A stretch of DNA of 14,608 bases, from the NCBI GenBank assembly GCA_964385645.1, contig CAYLPT010000227.1, positions 1 to 14,608 of the forward strand. The letters are read 5' to 3'. The translations under genes and the position numbers were made by a program. The notes beneath the pieces are model-generated. The model ran no database searches, was not told where the DNA came from, and worked only from the letters and a program-made list of their open reading frames with translations. The DNA comes from CAYLPT01 sp964385645. GTDB taxonomy: Bacteria > Armatimonadota > Hebobacteria > Hebobacterales > Hebobacteraceae. Positions 1 to 5,985 of this stretch are shown here, one piece after another (positions within the stretch are counted from its first letter, which is position 1; every line of letters begins with the position of its first letter).

Positions 1-621
1 GGGCCCAATGGGGCGGGCAAGACGACGACCTTCTACATGATCGTCGGCCTGGTGGCCGCGGATCGGGGCGCGGTGTCGCTGGAGGGGGCGGACATCACCC
101 GCATGCCCATGCACCGCCGTGCCCGCCGGGGCCTGGGCTACCTCCCCCAGGAGAACTCGGCCTTCCGTCGCCTGAGTGTGGAGAAGAACATCGCGGCCGT
201 GCTTGAGTGGACGCCGCGCTCGGCGGAGGAGCGGCGGGAGCGGCTGGAGGAGCTGATCGGGGAGTTCCACCTGGAGGCGGTGCGACAGGCGCCGGCCGGC
301 GTCGTCTCCGGCGGCGAGCGACGCCGCACCGAGATCGCCCGCGCCCTGGCCGGCGACCCGCGGTATCTGCTGCTGGACGAGCCCTTCACCGGCGTTGACC
401 CCATCGCGGTCGCGGAGCTGCAGGACATCATCGCGCAGCTCCGCGCGAAGGGCATCGGGATGATCATCACCGACCACAACGTCCAGGAGACGCTGCGCAT
501 CACCGACCGCAGCTACATCATCTACCAGGGCCAGATCCTAACCTCGGGGACCTCGGCCGAACTGGTGGATGACCCCGCGGCGCGGCGCTTCTACCTGGGC
601 GAGCGGTTCCGGATGCAGTGA
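1..621 (+). CDS. lptB: LPS export ABC transporter ATP-binding protein LptB (5' truncated by window edge)
   Basis: ATPase of the LptB2FG complex, which powers extraction of lipopolysaccharide from the inner membrane and its transport to the cell surface. The reading frame is open from base 1, so the true start lies outside; about 35 N-terminal residues are missing compared with the usual ~240. The visible part begins inside the Walker A motif (GPNGAGKTT). It then shows the Q-loop region GYLPQENSAFRRLSVEKN, the ABC signature SGGERRRTEIARAL, Walker B YLLLDEPFTGVDP and the H-loop ITDHNV. The signature with its ERRR stretch and the C-terminal FYLGERFRM are typical of LptB rather than generic ABC ATPases. 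An LptF/G-type permease follows 37 bp downstream on the same strand, supporting an lpt operon. Identification is firm. Confidence 0.95.
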   Translation, partial: GPNGAGKTTTFYMIVGLVAADRGAVSLEGADITRMPMHRRARRGLGYLPQENSAFRRLSVEKNIAAVLEWTPRSAEERRERLEELIGEFHLEAVRQAPAGVVSGGERRRTEIARALAGDPRYLLLDEPFTGVDPIAVAELQDIIAQLRAKGIGMIITDHNVQETLRITDRSYIIYQGQILTSGTSAELVDDPAARRFYLGERFRMQ

Positions 622-658
622 GCGCGATGGGCACGGGCGCGCGAGGCCGGCTGTGGGC

Positions 659-1738
659 ATGAAGATCCTGGATCGCTATCTGGTGAGGGAGATGGCGGGC
701 CCGTTCGTGTTCGGGGTGCTGGCCTTCGTGCTCCTGTTCGTGTCGGCGAACGTCCTCCTGGAGCTGATGGAGCTGGTTACCCAGCTCGGGCTGAGCCTGT
801 GGAGCGCGGGGGTGCTGTTCGTGCTGCGGCTGCCGGGGTTCCTGGTGTATACGTTCCCGCTGGCGACGCTGGTGGCGATCCTGGTGGCCTTCGGGCGCCT
901 CAGTGGGGACAGCGAGCTGGTGGCGATGCACGCGGGGGGGGTGAGCTTCCGGCGGCTCGCGGCGCCGCTGCTGATCGTGGGGCTGGCGATCTCGGTAGTC
1001 ACGGCGGCGCTGAGCGAGGCCGTGGCGCCGGCGGCCAACCGGCGCGCGGAGGCGATCGTGCGGGAGGCCGCGGAGCAGGCGGGGCGGGTGCAGGAGCGCG
1101 ACGTGCTGCTCAAGGACATGGCTGCCGGCGAGCTGGCGCGCGTGATCTACGCGGAGCGGCTGGACGTGGCGACAGGGGAGATGGTCCGGCCCACCATCAC
1201 CTGGTACCGGGAGGGCCGCCCGACGCTGGTGACGGTGGCGGAGCGGGCCTTGTGGGAGGGGAACGACTGGAAGCTAATCCGGGGGGAGAACTACCTGCTG
1301 TCGCTGGAGCGTCCCGCCAGCCAGTCGTTCGAGACCTCGGTGATGCGCTTCCCGACGAGCCCGCAGCAGATCTCGCAGCGGGCGCGCCGGCCCGAGGAGA
1401 TGACGTACTGGGAGCTGCGGGAGTACATCCGCTATGCGCTGGAGCAGCAGCGGGAGACGGTGAAGCTGGAGATCACCCTTCACCAGCGGTTCTCGATCCC
1501 CTTCGCCTGCTTCGTGTTCGCGCTCATCGCGCCGCCGCTGGGGATGCGCTCACACCGGGGGAGCTCGGCGATCGGGATGGGGGTGGCGATCATGATCGGG
1601 TTCGGCTACTACGTGCTGTGGCACTACCTGGCGGCGGTGGCGCAGCGGGGATACGTGTCGCCGTTCTGGGCCGCCTGGCTCCCCAATGTCGTGGGCGCCG
1701 CGGTCGGCGTGGCGCTGATCCTGCGGGTGAGGAGGTAG
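659..1738 (+). CDS. LptF/LptG-family LPS export permease
   Basis: Membrane subunit of the LPS exporter (YjgP/YjgQ family), about 359 residues, the usual family length. The N-terminus MKILDRYLVREMAGPF is family-typical and leads into the first membrane segment. Two more hydrophobic segments follow by about residue 125. A soluble region of roughly 130 residues corresponds to the periplasmic jelly-roll domain. Three C-terminal hydrophobic segments start at FSIPFACFVFALIAPPLGM. The ATG at 659 gives the canonical N-terminus. A GTG at 653 is better spaced from a GAGG at 643-646 and would add only two residues. LptF and LptG cannot be told apart from sequence by eye. Only one such permease is present here and the next gene converges 8 bp later, so a second permease, if any, is encoded elsewhere or upstream. 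Likely cotranscribed with lptB. Confidence 0.92.
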   Translation: MKILDRYLVREMAGPFVFGVLAFVLLFVSANVLLELMELVTQLGLSLWSAGVLFVLRLPGFLVYTFPLATLVAILVAFGRLSGDSELVAMHAGGVSFRRLAAPLLIVGLAISVVTAALSEAVAPAANRRAEAIVREAAEQAGRVQERDVLLKDMAAGELARVIYAERLDVATGEMVRPTITWYREGRPTLVTVAERALWEGNDWKLIRGENYLLSLERPASQSFETSVMRFPTSPQQISQRARRPEEMTYWELREYIRYALEQQRETVKLEITLHQRFSIPFACFVFALIAPPLGMRSHRGSSAIGMGVAIMIGFGYYVLWHYLAAVAQRGYVSPFWAAWLPNVVGAAVGVALILRVRR

Positions 1739-1746
1739 GGGGCGGG

Positions 1747-2562
1747 TTACTTCGGCTTCTGGAAGATGAGCAGGTACTCGTGCGCCTTGTTGATGCGGAA
1801 GACGGAGGGGTAGCCGAGGGGGCGGAAGTTGTTGTACTCGTGGCGGCGGTCCCAGATGATGATGTCGTCGAGGAGGAAGCCGCGTCCCTGCCCGCCAGAG
1901 GCCGATGTGCCTGGGGCACAGAGGCGGCGGGCGAGGTCTGCGTGGAGCGGATAGAAGCGGTTGCGCTGCCTGATGTCCATGACCACGACGACGCAGTAGG
2001 CCCCGGGCCGCAGGGCCTCGAGAACCTGGTCGAAGATGGCGCCCAGGGCGTCGAGGAAGGTTCCGTAGTCTGCGATGCGGCCCAGGTCGTCGGGGCGGTC
2101 GCCGTAGTTGCGGACCGCCTTGCGATCGGCCGAGCGGCGCCGAAGCAGCACGTTCCAGTACGGCGGTGACGTGACCGCCAGGTCCACCGACTCCGGCTCC
2201 ACCACCTCCAGCAGGTCCGCGGCGTCCGCGCACACCAGCCGGCAGCCATCAGCGCACTCGCCGAGGCGCCCCCGCGCGGCCTGGATGTAGTCCGGGTTCA
2301 CGTCCAGGCCGACGCCGACCCGGCCCAGAGAGTGCGCCGCCAGCACCGTCGCCCCCAGCCCGCAGAAGGGGTCCAGCACCACCCGTCCCTCAGGCGGCAG
2401 GAAGCACTCGATGACCCGCCGCGGCAGCTCCTCCGGGAACAGCGCCGGGTGCTTGAGCTGCCGCTCCTCCCTGGACTTGTGCAGGTCGCTCCAGACGCTG
2501 ATGGAGTGGCGGGTCCAGGTGCGGCCGTCGAGGAGGTTGGCGCGGCGACGCTCAGCCCTCAT
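1747..2562 (-). CDS. DNA N4-cytosine/N6-adenine methyltransferase, solitary
   Basis: A 271-residue SAM-dependent amino-methyltransferase of the SPPY/NPPY type. Visible motifs are a motif X-like HPALFPEEL at residues 38-46, the SAM-binding motif I DPFCGLGAT at 64-72 with the acidic LDVN at its second strand end, and catalytic motif IV TSPPYWN at 131-137. The order X-I-IV resembles the gamma class, although the SPPY catalytic motif is more usual in N4-cytosine enzymes. The C-terminal half (about 140-271) would hold the target-recognition residues. No restriction endonuclease or specificity subunit is visible in the neighbours, so it looks like an orphan methylase. Its ATG overlaps the 3' end of rsmI by 11 bp and a GAGGGG lies 4 nt upstream, so it is probably translationally coupled to rsmI. 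Specificity cannot be read from the sequence. An RNA or other nucleic-acid target is possible but less likely. Confidence 0.85.
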   Translation of the reverse strand: MRAERRRANLLDGRTWTRHSISVWSDLHKSREERQLKHPALFPEELPRRVIECFLPPEGRVVLDPFCGLGATVLAAHSLGRVGVGLDVNPDYIQAARGRLGECADGCRLVCADAADLLEVVEPESVDLAVTSPPYWNVLLRRRSADRKAVRNYGDRPDDLGRIADYGTFLDALGAIFDQVLEALRPGAYCVVVVMDIRQRNRFYPLHADLARRLCAPGTSASGGQGRGFLLDDIIIWDRRHEYNNFRPLGYPSVFRINKAHEYLLIFQKPK

Positions 2563-3400
2563 GGGTCCCCTCGACGCGGGCGGCGCGGTAGAGGTCGCGC
2601 CGGGGGAGCCCCCGCCGGCGGGCCACGTGGGCGACGGCGCGGCTGGGTGGGAGGCCGGCGGCGGCGAGCTCCTCGACCTCCGCGACGGCCTCGGCGAGGT
2701 CAGGCTCGGCCTCGATGGCTGGCGCGGGGGCGATGACCAGGGTGAACTCGCCCCTGGGCTCGCGCTCCGCGAAGTGTGCGACGAGCTCCGAGAGCCGGCC
2801 CCGGAGCACCTCCTCGAAGCGCTTGGTGAGCTCGCGGGCGCAGAGCGCCTCCCGGTCGCCGAGCACCTCGAGCAGGTCGGCGAGGGTGTCCCGGATCCGG
2901 TGCGGCGCCTCGAACATGATGATGAGGCCCGGGTGGGCGGCCGCTGCGCGGAGGGCGCGGCGCCGGGCGGCCTGGCGGGGCGGAGGGAAGCCGAGGAAGA
3001 GGTGCTGGCGGGCGGTGAAGCCCGAGAGCGCGACGGCGGCGGCGGCCGCGCTGGGGCCGGGGACGACGTACACCGGCAGGCCGGCCTCGGCGGCCGCGCG
3101 CACCAACTGCGCGCCGGGGTCGCTGAGGCCCGGCATACCGGCGTCGGAGACCAGGGCGACGCGCTGGCCGGCGCGCAGGAGGTCGAGTAGCTGCGCGAGG
3201 CGGCGGGGCGGGCTGTGTTCGTGGTAGCTGAGCAGGCGGGCGGAGATGTGGTAGCGGCTGAGGAGGCGGCGGGTGACGCGGGTGTCCTCGGCGGCGATGA
3301 GGTCCACCTCCGCGAGCACGCTCAGGGCGCGCTGCGTGATGTCCTCCAGGTTGCCGATCGGCGTCCCCACCAGGTAGAGGCCGCCGGGCAGGTCTGACAT
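2552..3400 (-). CDS. rsmI: 16S rRNA (cytidine(1402)-2'-O)-methyltransferase RsmI
   Basis: SAM-dependent tetrapyrrole-methylase-fold enzyme that 2'-O-methylates C1402 in the 16S rRNA decoding centre. At 282 residues it matches the family's usual length. Diagnostic motifs include LYLVGTPIGNLEDIT (residues 8-22), AEDTR (37-41), SYHEH, the glycine-rich VALVSDAGMPGLSDPG (81-96), PGPSA (114-118), FEAPHRI and RELTKRFEEVLRG. The ATG at 3400 is chosen because it places this N-terminus correctly and follows GGAG with a 5-nt gap. A longer in-frame extension upstream to 3847 is rejected because it overlaps a different gene. The preceding zinc-ribbon gene stops 11 bp upstream and the DNA methylase overlaps its end, so all three are probably one operon. 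Confidence 0.95.
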   Translation of the reverse strand: MSDLPGGLYLVGTPIGNLEDITQRALSVLAEVDLIAAEDTRVTRRLLSRYHISARLLSYHEHSPPRRLAQLLDLLRAGQRVALVSDAGMPGLSDPGAQLVRAAAEAGLPVYVVPGPSAAAAAVALSGFTARQHLFLGFPPPRQAARRRALRAAAAHPGLIIMFEAPHRIRDTLADLLEVLGDREALCARELTKRFEEVLRGRLSELVAHFAEREPRGEFTLVIAPAPAIEAEPDLAEAVAEVEELAAAGLPPSRAVAHVARRRGLPRRDLYRAARVEGTHEG

Positions 3401-3411
3401 CGGATCTCCGC

Positions 3412-3915
3412 TCAGAGCAGGAAGCGCACGATGGCGCCCGCGAGCGCCAGCACCACGGCGGGCGCGAACTCGGCGTAGGAGATGGTGAGGAGGGCTCGGC
3501 CCAGCTCGCTCGCGCCGCCGGCGCGGGCCACCGAGACGACGGCGGCGGCGACGATCATGCCCAGCGCGGCCGCTCCGCCGGCGAGCCCCTGCACGGAGGC
3601 GTCCCGGTGGCGGCCGGAGGCCACGAAGCCCGCCGATCCCACCGCGAAGCCCAGCACCAGGGCCGGTATCCACCCGACCCATCCCAGCCAGCCCAGGAGA
3701 GCGCCGCCCGGCACCCCGACGATGGCGGAGACGAGGCCTGCACGCATAACCTGGGCGCGGGAGGCCAGCCCCCTGGCGCGGGGGGAGAGGGTGATGCACT
3801 CTGCGCACCGGACGCCGGTGGCGCCGTGGCGGACGCAGTCGGGGCACAGGGGCCGGCCGCAGCGCCCACAGGTGACGGCGGTCTCGCGGTCGGGGTGGTA
3901 GAAGCAGCGGGGCGT
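3412..3915 (-). CDS. B-box-type zinc-ribbon membrane protein, apparent ACG start
   Basis: A protein of about 167 residues of unknown function. Starting at ACG (3913-3915), it would read (M)PRCFYHPDRETAVTC and continue with a cysteine-rich zinc-ribbon/B-box. The likely metal ligands are C4, H7, C16, C19, C24, C27, C37 and C40. A hydrophobic C-terminal part (about 57-167) has roughly four membrane segments. The N-terminal motif closely resembles the B-box that precedes rhomboid or other membrane domains in many bacteria; no rhomboid catalytic GxSG is seen. No in-frame ATG, GTG or TTG lies between the upstream stop (4033-4035) and an internal ATG at 3747. That ATG would discard the whole zinc ribbon and has no good ribosome site. 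A perfect AGGAGG sits 9 nt before the ACG. So either ACG is a rare start or the ATG has mutated, or the base is a sequence error. It is first in the operon with rsmI. Confidence 0.7.
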   Translation of the reverse strand, partial: TPRCFYHPDRETAVTCGRCGRPLCPDCVRHGATGVRCAECITLSPRARGLASRAQVMRAGLVSAIVGVPGGALLGWLGWVGWIPALVLGFAVGSAGFVASGRHRDASVQGLAGGAAALGMIVAAAVVSVARAGGASELGRALLTISYAEFAPAVVLALAGAIVRFLL

Positions 3916-3924
3916 GGCTCTGGT

Positions 3925-3930
3925 CCTCCT
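3925..3930 (-). promoter_or_regulatory. Shine-Dalgarno AGGAGG upstream of ACG codon
   Basis: Read on the minus strand, AGGAGG is followed by nine bases (ACCAGAGCC) and then ACG. This is the strongest ribosome-binding site in the region, is correctly spaced, and decides the start of the zinc-ribbon membrane protein despite the non-canonical codon. Confidence 0.7.
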
Positions 3931-3990
3931 CGCCTGGCTGCTGGTGGTGGTTCGCCGCCCGGGAGTGGTTCCCTCCGAGGCCTGAGTAGT

Positions 3991-4026
3991 GAGGGTGCGC
4001 CGCTCCCGGTCAGGCGGCGCACCCTC
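3991..4026 (-). terminator. Strong hairpin downstream of the Ig/CuAO-N protein gene
   Basis: A perfect 12-bp inverted repeat: GAGGGTGCGCCG at 3991-4002 and CGGCGCACCCTC at 4015-4026, with a 12-base loop. It lies 42 bp past the stop of the minus-strand gene ending at 4068 and before the zinc-ribbon gene's ribosome site. The position suits a transcription terminator or 3'-end stabiliser. There is no T-run on either strand, so intrinsic termination would be of the U-tract-poor kind, or the hairpin may act otherwise. Confidence 0.55.
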
Positions 4027-4030
4027 GAGC

Positions 4031-4075
4031 TGCTAGTGCGGATCGAGTACCCGAGAGGATGACTGTGCTAGTGCG
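4031..4075. repeat. 10-bp direct repeat TGCTAGTGCG
   Basis: TGCTAGTGCG occurs at 4031-4040 and again at 4066-4075, 35 bp apart. The second copy contains the TAG stop (minus strand) of the Ig/CuAO-N protein gene. The repeats lie beside the 12-bp hairpin at 3991-4026. They could be a trace of a small duplication or deletion; no mobile element is visible. Confidence 0.5.
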
Positions 4076-4982
4076 TGGGCGTGTGCTTGGCGATGGCCCG
4101 CGGTGGGGCGCTGAGGCTGGCGATGCAGGCCTCGCCGTCCCAGGCGACCTGGGAGCCGGTGGCGTCACCGAGGAAACGCAGGGGGACCATAAGGCGGGCC
4201 TGCTCGACGAAGGAGGGCAGGCCCATGTCCTGCGTATGCCCGTTGACGAGGGCGGTCCGGGATCCGGCGGCGACCTCGATGGTGACGGGGCCGGCCACCC
4301 CGCGCGCGGTGCGCTCCTGGGCGAGCCAGGTGACAGTTGCGCCCATCTCCTCGAGGAGGGCCCGGAAGCTCACCTGGATGCGGTTCTCCCGGATGGAGGG
4401 CGCTACGTCGAAGCTCACCGGCCGCCCATTGACGACCACGGTGTGCCCGCGCGTGCGGGCCGGCGAAGACGCGGGCGCGACGCCGGCGGCCACGGCGACG
4501 GGCTCGGCCACCGGGCCCCTGGCCGCGGCCGGGGCGGCGACCGCGGGGGCGGCGGCGACCCGCCCGGGCGGGCCGGGAGAGACGACGGGCGCCGGCGCGG
4601 GGGCGTCAGCGGCCGAACCGTTGTTGACATGGATGGTGATGGCGCGAGAGGAGCCGATCATGCCGTAGGAGTCATAGGCCTCGCAGAAGAGGCGGTGGGG
4701 CCCGTCGGGCAAAGTGCGGGTGTCGAGCTCCCAGGTGAAGGGCGCTCTGTTGGTGGAGATGGGCCGGTCGTCGTTGACGCCGAAGATCACGTAGCTGAGG
4801 CCCTGGGCGTCCTTGACGGAGGCCTTGACCTCGATGACGCCGCTTACGCGCGCGCCGTCGGCGGGCGCGGCGATGGTGACGAGCGCGCCGCCGGCGGCCC
4901 CGAAGAGGCCGCTCACAGAGGCCACCAGAGCGAGGATCAGGGCAGAGGCGACGAACCCATGAACGCGATGCGAACGGCGCAT
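4068..4982 (-). CDS. Secreted protein with Ig-like domain and copper-amine-oxidase-N-like domain
   Basis: A 304-residue exported protein. The N-terminus MRRSHRVHGFVASALILALV is a clear signal peptide. Residues ~35-120 look like a bacterial Ig-like fold of the kind found in surface and glycan-acting proteins (VTIAAPADGARVSGVIEV ... LPDGPHRLFCEAYDSYG). An Ala/Pro-rich linker of about 60 residues follows. Residues ~180-290 match the copper amine oxidase N-terminal-like domain: VVVNGRPVSFDVAPSIREN, then VSFRALLEEMGATVTW, then LMVPLRFLGDATGSQVAWDG. Despite its name this domain does not imply amine oxidase activity; it is a common extracellular module probably involved in cell-wall or surface attachment. 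The ATG at 4982 is preferred over an earlier in-frame start (5048) because it begins the signal peptide and follows GGGAGG by 8 nt. Function beyond surface association is unknown. Confidence 0.85.
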   Translation of the reverse strand: MRRSHRVHGFVASALILALVASVSGLFGAAGGALVTIAAPADGARVSGVIEVKASVKDAQGLSYVIFGVNDDRPISTNRAPFTWELDTRTLPDGPHRLFCEAYDSYGMIGSSRAITIHVNNGSAADAPAPAPVVSPGPPGRVAAAPAVAAPAAARGPVAEPVAVAAGVAPASSPARTRGHTVVVNGRPVSFDVAPSIRENRIQVSFRALLEEMGATVTWLAQERTARGVAGPVTIEVAAGSRTALVNGHTQDMGLPSFVEQARLMVPLRFLGDATGSQVAWDGEACIASLSAPPRAIAKHTPTH

Positions 4983-5056
4983 ACTGCAACCCTCCCTTGG
5001 GGCCTGCGGGCTCCCCCCTGGCCGCCCCCCGGCCCCTCGCCGGAGCACCTAGGGTC

Positions 5057-5087
5057 TCTATACCATGCTCTTGGTCGCATCTACCAA
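5057..5087 (-). promoter_or_regulatory. Candidate promoter of the Ig/CuAO-N protein gene
   Basis: On the minus strand an extended -10 TGG-TATAGA (hexamer at 5057-5062) is preceded, 19 bp away, by a -35-like TTGGTA (5082-5087). It would start RNA near 5050, giving a ~70-nt leader before the ATG at 4982. The spacing is long and both hexamers are imperfect, so this is a candidate only. Confidence 0.4.
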
Positions 5088-5093
5088 CGCATT

Positions 5094-5113
5094 CGCGCCC
5101 GCGGGCGGGCGCG
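5094..5113. repeat. 9-bp near-perfect palindrome between divergent promoters
   Basis: CGCGCCCGC at 5094-5102 is mirrored by GCGGGCGCG at 5105-5113, separated by GG. It lies upstream of the minus-strand promoter of the Ig/CuAO-N gene and about 80 bp before the smpB -35. It could be an operator or a chance GC-rich palindrome. Confidence 0.3.
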
Positions 5114-5190
5114 CGAGCCCACGCGGCTGTCCGTGAGCGAGACAAGGGATTCGGGCCGTGTCCCCATTCCAGTCCATGCGCCGGCGGCGC

Positions 5191-5219
5191 TTGACCGGGG
5201 CGCCGCGGCCCCGTATAAT
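5191..5219 (+). promoter_or_regulatory. Consensus sigma70-type promoter of smpB
   Basis: TTGACC (5191-5196), a 17-bp spacer, then a perfect TATAAT (5214-5219). It stands out sharply in this GC-rich background. Transcription would start near 5226, leaving a leader of only ~16 nt before the smpB ATG at 5242, with the ribosome site GGAGG at 5229-5233 almost at the RNA 5' end. Confidence 0.85.
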
Positions 5220-5241
5220 CCGGGCCGCGGAGGCCGCGCCG

Positions 5242-5703
5242 ATGTCCGAGAAAGAGAGCATCGCCGTCAACCGGCGGGCCAGGCACGACTACGAGATCCT
5301 GGAGACGGTCGAGGCCGGGCTGGTGCTGACGGGGAGCGAGATCAAGTCGGTGCGGGCCCATCGGGTGCAGCTTCGGGATGCCTACGCCCAGGTGCGGGGG
5401 GGAGAGGCGTGGCTCCACGACATGCACATCAGCCCCTACGACCCGGCGAGCCGGGAGAACCACGAACCGCGGCGCCCGCGCAAGCTGCTGCTGCACCGGG
5501 AGGAGATCGGACGGCTGCGAGGGCGGGCGGAGGAGCGCGGGCTGACCATCGTGCCGCTGCGGGTGTACCTGGAGCGGGGGTATGCGAAGGTGGAGCTGGC
5601 GCTGGCCCGCGGTCGGCGGCAGTATGACAAGCGTCGCGCGATTGCCGAGCGGGAGGCGCGCCGGGAGGAGGAGCGGGCGCTGTCCCCGCGTCGGCGCAAG
5701 TAG
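5242..5703 (+). CDS. smpB: SsrA (tmRNA)-binding protein SmpB
   Basis: SmpB binds tmRNA and carries it to stalled ribosomes for trans-translation. The 153-residue protein is of normal length. Family motifs include NRRARHDYEILETVEAGLVL near the start, TGSEIKSVR, GEAWLHDMHISPY, RPRKLLLHREEI, GLTIVPLRVYLERGYAKVEL and ARGRRQYDKR. The basic C-terminal tail (REARREEERALSPRRRK) is the part that enters the empty mRNA channel in the family. The ATG at 5242 follows GGAGG by 8 nt and begins MSEKESIAVNRRARHDY, the expected N-terminus; an upstream in-frame start at 5158 precedes the promoter and is rejected. It has its own promoter. No tmRNA gene is visible nearby. Confidence 0.96.
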   Translation: MSEKESIAVNRRARHDYEILETVEAGLVLTGSEIKSVRAHRVQLRDAYAQVRGGEAWLHDMHISPYDPASRENHEPRRPRKLLLHREEIGRLRGRAEERGLTIVPLRVYLERGYAKVELALARGRRQYDKRRAIAEREARREEERALSPRRRK

Positions 5704-5744
5704 CCGACCGCGGAGCGGCCGCACCGGCGCGGCGCGCGGGTGCG

Positions 5745-5773
5745 TTTACAGGGGGTGGCGGGGCTGATATAAT
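5745..5773 (+). promoter_or_regulatory. Near-consensus promoter of tRNA-Val (and probably thrS)
   Basis: TTTACA (5745-5750), a 17-bp spacer and a perfect TATAAT (5768-5773) with an extended -10 TGA just before it. Predicted transcription start is near 5780, three bases before the tRNA. No other convincing promoter is seen between here and thrS, so the same transcript may run through the leader peptide and thrS. Confidence 0.88.
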
Positions 5774-5782
5774 GAGGGCGCC

Positions 5783-5859
5783 GGGCGGTTAGCTCAGTTG
5801 GTTAGAGTGCTTGCTTGACATGCAAGAGGTCACTGGTTCAAGTCCAGTACCGCCCACCA
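5783..5859 (+). tRNA. tRNA-Val (anticodon GAC), CCA encoded
   Basis: A complete cloverleaf. The acceptor stem is GGGCGGT/ACCGCCC with discriminator A. The D arm GCTC...GAGT contains the AGTTGGTTA loop. The anticodon stem is CTTGC/GCAAG with loop TTGACAT, so the anticodon is GAC and the tRNA reads GUC/GUU valine codons. The T arm is ACTGG-TTCAAGT-CCAGT. The CCA end is encoded at 5857-5859. It sits between smpB and thrS with its own strong promoter. There is no terminator after it before the threonine-rich leader peptide that begins 8 nt downstream. Confidence 0.96.
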
Positions 5860-5867
5860 CAGCGGCC

Positions 5868-5915
5868 ATGATGACCGAGCAGACGGGCGCGACGAAGGAG
5901 ACGGAGACGACCTGA
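5868..5915 (+). CDS. Threonine-rich leader peptide upstream of thrS
   Basis: A 15-codon ORF starting at ATG 5868 and ending at TGA 5913-5915 encodes MMTEQTGATKETETT. Six of fifteen residues are threonine (ACC, ACG x4, ACC), including a terminal Thr-Thr pair. It lies directly upstream of the threonyl-tRNA synthetase gene. Downstream hairpins with alternative pairings make it a plausible sensor of charged tRNA-Thr, in the manner of the thr, his and pheST leader peptides. Weak point: no clear Shine-Dalgarno precedes it, because the tRNA 3' end is only 8 nt upstream. After tRNA 3' processing the message would be nearly leaderless. A second ATG at 5871 could also serve. Whether it is translated is inference from composition and position. 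Confidence 0.6.
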   Translation: MMTEQTGATKETETT

Positions 5916-5985
5916 GCTCCCCCGGGAGCGCCCGTGTCTTGTGACGCCTCCCGGCCTCGAGGACCGGGGGGCGTCTGCGCATTTT
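5883..5985 (+). promoter_or_regulatory. Putative transcription attenuator of thrS (alternative hairpins)
   Basis: Segments that can pair: ACGGGCGC (5883-5890, inside the leader ORF) with GCGCCCGT (5928-5935), perfect 8 bp; and GCTCCC (5916-5921) with GGGAGC (5924-5929), just after the leader stop. A competing antiterminator pairs CCGGGAG (5922-5928) with CTCCCGG (5948-5954). A terminator-like stem pairs GACGCCTCCCGG (5943-5954) with CCGGGGGGCGTC (5964-5975), 12 bp with one G-U, followed six bases later by TTTT (5982-5985). The early hairpins and the antiterminator share 5922-5928, and the antiterminator and terminator share 5948-5954, so they are mutually exclusive. A ribosome held at the final Thr codons would cover 5916-5921 and favour the antiterminator. 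The T-run is short and displaced, so termination strength is uncertain. Confidence 0.6.

Noticed and set aside
4068..4982. Copper amine oxidase enzyme
   Set aside because: Only the N-terminal-like accessory module is present; there is no catalytic domain, topaquinone site or copper ligand set.
4059..5627. Long plus-strand open frame across the Ig/CuAO-N and smpB genes
   Set aside because: Gly/Asp/Arg-rich low-complexity translation overlapping two well-supported genes in other frames, including one on the opposite strand.
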